From positions 1-6,144 of the forward strand of contig CALODS010000017.1 in the NCBI GenBank assembly GCA_942492225.1: a stretch of 6,144 bases of DNA. The letters run 5' to 3'. Position 1 is the stretch's first letter. Each line of letters starts with the position of its first letter. The position numbers and the translations under genes were made by a program. The stretch comes from JAFGTX01 sp942492225 (GTDB lineage: Bacteria > Bacillota > Clostridia > Peptostreptococcales > Acidaminobacteraceae). Under the pieces are notes generated by a model. That model was not told where the DNA came from, made no database searches, and worked only from the letters and a program-made list of their open reading frames with translations. Shown here one piece after another: positions 1-4,032 of the stretch.

Positions 1-1
1 T

Positions 2-259
2 ATGAGAGAACGATTAGAGAAAACAGCAGTTTTTTTAGAAGCGATTGGTATGGTTGATAAAGAGATTGGTGAGATGAGCAAAAGTATTAACTTTGATTAT
101 TGTTTGAACTGTGAAGATGAAGTGCATTATGAGTTTGTTATTGATGGGAAAAGTGTTTGTTTCGAAAGAGACAGTCTTATTAAAACGGTTCATAATAAAA
201 AGTTAGAGGATTTCAAAGTAGCAATTTATGATCGTATTCGTTCAGAAGTTACTTTGTAA
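2..259 (+). CDS. Hypothetical protein, 85 residues or 3' part of a longer gene
   Basis: The open frame runs from an ATG at the second base of the window to a TAA at 257-259. No ribosome binding site can be seen because the window begins there, so the true start may lie upstream. The protein is soluble and charged, with no signal peptide or membrane segment. It has one CxxC pair (CLNCEDE, residues 34-40) and a third cysteine at about residue 53, with a Lys/Glu/Asp-rich C-terminal third. I do not recognise the family. A terminator follows within about 30 nt, so it ends its own transcript and is not co-transcribed with the HesB-like genes downstream. Coding status is supported by codon usage like that of the neighbours and by the terminator. 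Function is unknown. Confidence 0.6.
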   Translation: MRERLEKTAVFLEAIGMVDKEIGEMSKSINFDYCLNCEDEVHYEFVIDGKSVCFERDSLIKTVHNKKLEDFKVAIYDRIRSEVTL

Positions 260-285
260 ATTTTAACGAGATACATTAAGTTGAT

Positions 286-315
286 AATAGCTCTCTTTTA
301 TGAGGGCTATTTTTT
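286..315 (+). terminator. Rho-independent terminator after the first ORF
   Basis: A 10-bp stem (286-295 with 302-311, one G-T wobble) encloses a 6-nt loop and is followed by a T run to 315. It lies 27 nt after the stop of the upstream ORF and separates that ORF from the HesB-like cluster. Confidence 0.85.
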
Positions 316-325
316 GTATTATAGG

Positions 326-336
326 GTATACTATAC
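326..336 (+). promoter_or_regulatory. Candidate -10 and overlapping palindrome before the first HesB-like gene
   Basis: TATACT at 327-332 is a good -10 match. It sits inside an 11-bp odd-centred palindrome, GTATACTATAC, which could be an operator. No convincing -35 is seen at the usual spacing, so the promoter call is tentative. The gene starts about 40 nt downstream. Confidence 0.35.
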
Positions 337-376
337 ATACAGATTTAATTGAAATTGTTAGATTTAGGAGAGCGCA

Positions 377-734
377 ATGAGAGTTGAAACAAATCAAGGA
401 ACAATTAGGGAATTGCAAAGTATTTTAGATGAACATGAAGATGCACCAAGAAATATTCGTTTTTATAAAGAAAGTTCGTGTTGCGGCGGTGATCGTATTG
501 GGATTGTCATAGACGAACAGTTGGAAGATGATGTTATAGATGTGTATCAAGACTTACGTTTCATAATGAAGTACTGATTTATATGAAGAAGTTGGTGATA
601 TGATTATTGAGTATACTGGTAGTGGATTTTTTTTAGAAGCTGTTAATAAGAAAGAATCTAAGTGTGGTAGTTGCCATTCTAAAGATGGTGAATCTAACCA
701 TGAAAATGGCGCTTGCAGTGGGTGTCAACAGTAA
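377..734 (+). pseudogene. HesB/IscA-like protein, cysteine form, single +1 frameshift
   Basis: ATG at 377 follows AGGAG (366-370). The first frame gives 66 residues and stops at TGA 575-577. Skipping one base (T575) continues the protein through DLYEEVGDM to a TAA at 732-734, for a total of 118 residues. Across the join, FIMKYDLYEEVGDM aligns without gaps to FIMDKDLFEQVGEM of the intact selenoprotein at 1490, so the two frames are one gene. IscA/HesB (Fe-S_biosyn family) proteins bind or deliver iron-sulfur clusters through conserved cysteines. Here SSCCGGD (C35, C36) lies where the selenoprotein has its Sec. The tail has two CxxC pairs (CGSC at about 96-99, CSGC at about 113-116), unlike the CGCG end of IscA and suggestive of a metal site. 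The shift is either a real lesion, a sequence error, or less likely programmed frameshifting at the UGA. The family call is good; the exact role is unknown. Confidence 0.7.
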
Positions 735-779
735 AATATATGCAATTAAATAAAAGTTCACAATTGCTATAAATCGTTT

Positions 780-808
780 AGCACCCCTTTCTTAGAGGGG
801 GTGCTTTT
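780..808 (+). terminator. Rho-independent terminator after the first HesB-like gene (unit A)
   Basis: The stem at 780-789 pairs with 796-805 (AGCACCCC core, GC-rich), has a 6-nt loop and is followed by TTTT. It ends transcription of the 377-734 gene. The same hairpin recurs at 1320-1347 in the second repeat unit. Confidence 0.88.
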
Positions 809-856
809 ATGTTCACAAAAAGTTACGACTAAAATGAGAAGAATTTTCAAATCTTA

Positions 857-865
857 TGGTATAAT
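857..865 (+). promoter_or_regulatory. Extended -10 promoter (unit A)
   Basis: TGGTATAAT is a perfect extended -10 (TGn plus consensus TATAAT at 860-865). No good -35 is needed or seen. Initiation would be near 872, giving a leader of about 78 nt before the ATG at 951. A short inverted repeat, ATCTT (864-868) and AAGAT (876-880), overlaps the expected start point and could be an operator. The promoter is conserved in unit B. Confidence 0.75.
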
Positions 866-950
866 CTTGGTATAGAAGATACAAGCATTGTCTCGTATGT
901 TATTTAGAAATTCTTATTATTAACTGAAAATGGTTATAGGAGGAAGAAGC

Positions 951-1275
951 ATGAAAGTATTAACTAATCAAGATGTTGATAGATGCAACTAAAGAAGTTG
1001 TTAAAAAGAACAACCAGATTTTCCTGGTACAGTAAGACTTTACTTAGCAGGTATGGGTTGATCAGGTCCAAGCTTTGGCTTATCCCTTGATGGAATCAAG
1101 GGAAACAGATTTAAAAGACGATTCAAACGAAATTGTATTTATGATTATTGAGTATACTGGTAGTGGATTTTTTTTAGAAGCTGTTAATAAGAAAGAATCT
1201 AAGTGTGGTAGTTGCCATTCTAAAGATGGTGAATCTAACCATGAAAATGGCGCTTGCAGTGGGTGTCAACAGTAA
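951..1275 (+). pseudogene. Chimeric, frameshifted HesB-like selenoprotein copy
   Basis: ATG 951 has a strong RBS (AGGAGG, 938-943), and the first eight codons match the intact selenoprotein gene. A 1-nt and then a 2-nt net insertion relative to that gene put a TAA at 990-992. The two insertions together restore frame by PDFPGTV, and the Sec-type TGA (1059-1061) with its SECIS-like hairpin is kept. An extra G at about 1102 shifts the frame again. After NEIVF the sequence jumps to MIIEYTGSGFF, which is the tail of the 377-734 gene, up to TAA 1273-1275. The copy is therefore a head-to-tail fusion created by the tandem duplication, and it lacks about 12 residues around the DLFEQVGE helix region. 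The continuous stretch from about 1075 to 1275 has no RBS and is not a separate gene. A functional product is unlikely as read, unless the indels are assembly errors. Confidence 0.8.
1059..1102 (+). other. Sec-type UGA and SECIS-like hairpin in the pseudogene copy
   Basis: TGA 1059-1061 is followed by the stem at 1085-1091 and 1095-1101 with loop GGA (1092-1094). The extra G1102 pairs with C1084 to make 8 bp. It is the duplicate of the element in the intact gene, retained although the reading frame is broken on both sides. Confidence 0.65.
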
Positions 1276-1319
1276 AATATATAATTAAATAAAAGTTCAC
1301 AATTGCTATAAATCAGTTG

Positions 1320-1347
1320 AGCACCCCTTCTTAGAGGGGGTGCTTTT
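1320..1347 (+). terminator. Rho-independent terminator (unit B)
   Basis: The stem at 1320-1329 pairs with 1335-1344, has a 5-nt loop and is followed by TTTT. It duplicates the terminator at 780-808 and would insulate the intact selenoprotein gene from readthrough of the chimera. Confidence 0.87.
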
Positions 1348-1396
1348 ATGTTCACAAAAAAGTTACGACTAAAATGAGAAGAATTTTCAAATCTTA

Positions 1397-1405
1397 TGGT
1401 ATAAT
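1397..1405 (+). promoter_or_regulatory. Extended -10 promoter of the intact selenoprotein gene
   Basis: TGGTATAAT, with the -10 hexamer at 1400-1405, is identical to the unit A copy. The expected start is near 1412, giving a leader of about 78 nt to the ATG at 1490. The overlapping ATCTT/AAGAT inverted repeat (1404-1408, 1416-1420) is also conserved. Confidence 0.78.
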
Positions 1406-1489
1406 CTTGGTATAGAAGATACAAATAATGTCTCGTATGTTATTTAGAAATTTTATTATTAACTGAAAATGGTTATAGGAGGAAGAAGC

Positions 1490-1810
1490 ATGAAAGTATT
1501 AACTAATCAAGATACGATAGATGCAATCAAAGAAGTTGTTAAAGAACAACCAGATTTTCCTGGTACAGTAAGACTTTACTTAGCAGGTATGGGTTGATCA
1601 GGTCCAAGCTTTGGCTTATCCCTTGATGGAATCAAGGAAACAGATTTAAAAGACGATTCAAACGAAATTGTATTTATTATGGACAAAGACTTATTTGAAC
1701 AAGTTGGTGAAATGAAAGTAGAATTCTTAGGGAATGGCTACTATGTTGCACCTGCATCACAAGGTGAGTCTGCTGATTGCAACTCATGTGGCGGCGGATG
1801 TGGTCACTAA
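1490..1810 (+). CDS. HesB-like selenoprotein (IscA/HesB fold, Sec at residue 36)
   Basis: ATG 1490 follows AGGAGG (1477-1482) at 7-nt spacing. The frame reaches TAA 1808-1810 as 106 residues if TGA 1595-1597 is read as selenocysteine; without that it stops after 35 residues. Both sides of the TGA are clearly one protein: the N-terminal part ends LYLAGMG, then Sec, then SGPSFGLSLDG. This matches the IscA/HesB G-x-G-C-S-G motif, with Sec at the place of the first conserved cysteine. The C-terminus, CNSCGGGCGH (C97, C100, C104), supplies further thiol ligands. IscA/HesB proteins act in the cytoplasm in iron-sulfur cluster assembly or carriage, and Sec-containing HesB-like proteins are a known prokaryotic selenoprotein family. 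A SECIS-like hairpin follows the TGA. The gene has its own promoter and terminator. Standard gene callers would split or miss it. Its specific substrate is unknown, and a redox role is an alternative. Confidence 0.9.
1595..1637 (+). promoter_or_regulatory. Sec UGA codon with bacterial SECIS element
   Basis: TGA 1595-1597 is codon 36. CCTTGAT (1621-1627) pairs perfectly over 7 bp with ATCAAGG (1631-1637) around a GGA loop (1628-1630). The loop begins 30 nt after the UGA and has G in its first two positions, meeting the general rules for bacterial SECIS elements bound by SelB. A weaker 4-bp hairpin (1604-1607 with 1611-1614) lies between the two. Confidence 0.82.
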
Positions 1811-1867
1811 ACATTGTTTTATGAAACAATAAAAACAAATTGCATCTAGTATGATTCTAAAATAAAT

Positions 1868-1901
1868 AAAAAAGCAGATACCTCTTGGTGTCTGCTTTTT
1901 T
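1868..1901. terminator. Bidirectional terminator between convergent genes
   Basis: The stem of about 15 bp (1868-1882 with 1887-1901, one T-G wobble) has a TCTT loop. It has an A run on its left arm and a T run on its right arm, so it can end transcription from both sides. It lies between the selenoprotein gene (stop at 1810) and the GGDEF gene (stop at 1918, minus strand). Confidence 0.9.
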
Positions 1902-1917
1902 GATTTTATAAAATTTA

Positions 1918-3006
1918 CTAGACAATATCTAAATGATTTAATAACTCTATTTTTTGTTTGCCATTACGTTTTGCTTTATAAAGCAACTTATCGGCTACAT
2001 TCAAATTTTCGGAGAGGCTTTTAGTGGTGTCTATTTTAATGACACCCCCACTAATGGTTATTTGATGCTTGTCGCCTATATATAAATTGCTAAACACTAA
2101 TTCAAACTGCTTCATAAAAGTAGTCAGTGATTCTTCTGAAAAATCATAAAGAAAAATAACGAATTCATCTCCACCAATTCTGCTAACGAATCCATTGTCA
2201 GCGACAAGAGATTCAAAAGATGAGGCAATTGTTTTTAATAATGCATCACCAGTATTGTGACCATAGGTGTCGTTGACTACTTTAAAATCATCAATATCTA
2301 AAATCATAAGGTGACCATTATTAAAGGCGCTTAAATTTTTATAATAATGTGTCAAGTAATGGCGATTGTAGACGGAAGTTAACTCGTCGTGGCTTGCCAT
2401 ATGCTCGAGTGCATTGTTCTTTTCTTTTAACTCTTCACTATAAAGAAGTAGTGTAGCATGTTCTTTTCGCCAAACATTAGAAAAACGTGTTGCTGTATAA
2501 GTGGCAATCGATAAGGTAATGATTAATTGTAGTGGCATATCTTTGGAAATAGCACTTGGTGTAATCATATCTGAAAGAATTTTATGGCTGATGCCGTAAT
2601 GCCCAATTTGAATACTATAGAGCAGTGAACTTATTAGAAAAAGACTCATAATGAGAAAAACTCTTTGGAAACTATTACATAAAAAAGCTACAGCGACACT
2701 GATTGTAAAAATATATGAAATGATAAGAATATTAAGCCCACCAAAACTTATAAATGTAAGTGGTAAAAGACCATAAATAATGGATGTAAATAAAATAGTA
2801 CGCCATAATTTAATACGCTTTCCTTGTAAAGAATCTTTAAGAGCAAAAGAAAGCATTACTAGCATGATGGCCCACTTGTAATTGAGTGAAATAGGATATC
2901 CAATAATGATATTGCCGACAGCATTTGTAATTGCAACGATTATAACAACAAAAATCATTTCGATAAACAATTGTATATCAATTTCATTTGAAAAATTTAG
3001 TTTCAC
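1918..3006 (-). CDS. Membrane-anchored GGDEF diguanylate cyclase
   Basis: The protein has 362 residues, with a GTG start at 3004-3006 and a GGAGG RBS 6 nt upstream (about 3013-3017). Residues ~10-175 hold around six hydrophobic membrane segments, with no recognised sensor domain. A short Glu/Lys-rich helix (~180-203), probably a coiled-coil linker, leads to the GGDEF domain (~204-356). Visible motifs are HDELTSVYNR (206-215), LDIDDFKVVNDTYGH (236-250, metal-binding Asp 237), RIGGDEF (276-282) and a late YKAKRNGK (343-350). The intact GGDEF and metal motif predict synthesis of cyclic di-GMP from two GTP at the inner face of the membrane. The product-inhibition RxxD I-site expected just before GGDEF is absent (ADNG in its place). 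The gene lies 16 nt after the LysR-type gene on the same strand, so the two are probably co-transcribed. The signal sensed is unknown. Confidence 0.94.
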   Translation of the reverse strand: MKLNFSNEIDIQLFIEMIFVVIIVAITNAVGNIIIGYPISLNYKWAIMLVMLSFALKDSLQGKRIKLWRTILFTSIIYGLLPLTFISFGGLNILIISYIFTISVAVAFLCNSFQRVFLIMSLFLISSLLYSIQIGHYGISHKILSDMITPSAISKDMPLQLIITLSIATYTATRFSNVWRKEHATLLLYSEELKEKNNALEHMASHDELTSVYNRHYLTHYYKNLSAFNNGHLMILDIDDFKVVNDTYGHNTGDALLKTIASSFESLVADNGFVSRIGGDEFVIFLYDFSEESLTTFMKQFELVFSNLYIGDKHQITISGGVIKIDTTKSLSENLNVADKLLYKAKRNGKQKIELLNHLDIV

Positions 3007-3022
3007 CGTTTACCTCCAAACG

Positions 3023-3924
3023 TTAGACTAAATCGCCATAGGACCTTAATAAATCAATAAAGGTTCTTGTGGCAATGGTTTGTGGAATACTATTATTATA
3101 CACAATTCCAATGTCTATAAGTGGTAAAGTTTCTTTTAGCGTTATTTTAAAGACACCTTGATTTATAATACTATCAGCCGCGGGTTCCGCTACAAATCCG
3201 ATGCCAACATTAAGTTTGGTCATTTCAAGAATAAGATCCATTGAACCAAATTCAAATTCAGGACGAATGCCAAGAGCTCGTTCTTCTAAAAATTTATCAA
3301 GAATTTTCCGTGTTGTAGAATCTTTCTCAAGAGAAATAAGGGGTAGTTCAGCCAATTCTTTTAGTGAAAGTATTTTGCCTTTTAAGTGGCCAAATCGCTC
3401 TTCGGATGCGATGAAAACACTATTAAAACTTTTAAATTTAAAGATATTTGTACCATCATTTTTTATACTAGGGTCAATATTGATGATACCAACATCCATT
3501 AGCCCTTTATTAACCATACTCAGTGAAGTCGATGATGGGCGATTATTAATTGTGATATTAACCTTTGGATAGAGCGCGTGGAATTCTTTTAAAGCATCAA
3601 ATAAGAAATATTTACAGATGGTATCACTGGCGCCGATTTTAATAGTTCCAGTTTCAAGACTATTGAGACTTTCTAGATTTTTCTCACCAGCTTTTATAAT
3701 ATTGAATGCTTTTTCGATATAGCCAAAAAGCAATTTTCCCTCCTCTGTTAAATGAACGCCTTTTCCTGCACGATAAAAAGCTTTGATCCTAATTGTTCTT
3801 CTAGGGACTTAATATTTTGACTAATGGAAGATTGGCTAACATAAAGTTCTTTTGCGGCATTGGAGTAGTTGAGATGCTTTGCTGCGTAGTAAAAAATTTT
3901 GTAAAGTTCAAAGCTTACATTCAT
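3023..3924 (-). pseudogene. LysR-family transcriptional regulator, single frameshift
   Basis: ATG at 3924 follows AAGGAG (3932-3937). The first 50 codons give the LysR winged-helix N-terminus (ELYKIFYYAAKHLNYSNAAK, then LYVSQSSISQNIKSLEEQLG, then KLF). The frame then breaks. One base more at the A5 run (3775-3779, read as T5) would give KLFYRAGKGVHLTEEGK and continue into the effector-binding domain, ending at TAA 3023-3025. The repaired length is 300 residues, normal for the family. The C-terminal part shows the usual LysR co-inducer domain (GTIKIGASDT about residue 92 onward, and the later VGIGFVAEPA). A homopolymer deletion could be a sequencing error, in which case this is a working DNA-binding regulator. 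If real, the HTH and effector domain are separated. It is divergent from purL and probably co-transcribed with the GGDEF gene. Target and effector are unknown. Confidence 0.85.
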
Positions 3925-3946
3925 ATTAGTACTCCTTATATTGTGT

Positions 3947-3961
3947 ATTAGTAATATTAAT
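3947..3961. promoter_or_regulatory. Candidate LysR box in the divergent intergenic region
   Basis: ATTAGTAATATTAAT is a 15-bp dyad with one mismatched pair that contains the T-N11-A core typical of LysR sites. It lies between the LysR-type gene and purL, 23 nt from the regulator's start codon, where autoregulation is common for this family. The region is very AT-rich, so a chance match is possible. Confidence 0.4.
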
Positions 3962-3965
3962 TATT

Positions 3966-3976
3966 ATTATAGTATA
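3966..3976 (-). promoter_or_regulatory. Candidate -10 for the LysR/GGDEF transcript
   Basis: Read on the minus strand, this stretch gives overlapping TATACT and TATAAT hexamers about 42-52 nt before the regulator's ATG. Possible -35 elements upstream are poor (TTCGCT or TTTTAT, about 3/6 matches). Confidence 0.4.
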
Positions 3977-3981
3977 TTCCG

Positions 3982-3990
3982 TGTTAAAAT
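3982..3990 (+). promoter_or_regulatory. Candidate extended -10 promoter of purL
   Basis: TGTTAAAAT has the extended TGn plus a -10-like TAAAAT (3985-3990). The leader would be only about 35 nt. There is no room for a purine riboswitch between it and the start codon. Confidence 0.45.
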
Positions 3991-4032
3991 AAAAGCGAAA
4001 ACAGCGGAAATGGTTTTTCATAGGAGGGTAAA

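Larger units (their letters stand above)
600..1140 (+). repeat. Tandem direct repeat, unit A (541 bp)
   Basis: This unit recurs immediately downstream at 1141-1675. It contains the last ~135 bp of the frameshifted HesB-like gene, a terminator, an extended -10 promoter, a leader with RBS, and the first ~190 bp of the HesB-like selenoprotein gene. The first ~140 bp are identical between units. The rest differs by roughly fifteen to twenty changes by eye, many of them single-base indels. No transposase, integrase or terminal inverted repeats are visible, so this looks like a simple tandem duplication rather than a mobile element. Confidence 0.93.
1141..1675 (+). repeat. Tandem direct repeat, unit B (535 bp)
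   Basis: This is the second copy of the duplicated block, abutting unit A. It supplies the promoter, RBS and 5' half of the intact selenoprotein gene, which continues into unique sequence after about 1675. At the unit A/unit B junction, TAT is shared by both parental sequences, so the duplication joined at 3-nt microhomology. Unit B keeps the selenoprotein frame open where unit A does not. Confidence 0.93.

Noticed and set aside
575..577. TGA in the first HesB-like gene as a second selenocysteine codon
   Set aside because: Reading through meets another TGA three codons later, and the alignment requires a frame change here. The cysteine pair C35/C36 already occupies the Sec position.
1075..1275. 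Stand-alone 66-residue protein with a TTG start
   Set aside because: It has no RBS, and its first residues are the selenoprotein gene read in the wrong frame across the SECIS. It is only the late part of the chimeric pseudogene.
1595..1597. TGA read as tryptophan under an alternative genetic code
   Set aside because: TGG encodes Trp in PurL and the GGDEF protein, the family position is Cys/Sec, and a SECIS-like hairpin follows.
600..1675. CRISPR array or insertion sequence
   Set aside because: There are two long units with genes inside, no short spaced repeats, no transposase and no terminal inverted repeats.
3201..3572. 123-residue open frame on the plus strand
   Set aside because: It is antisense to the well-supported LysR effector domain, has no RBS and has no recognisable motif.
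3925..4032. Purine riboswitch or other structured leader before purL
   Set aside because: The leader is only about 35 nt after the likely -10. It contains just a weak 5-bp AAAAC/GTTTT hairpin.
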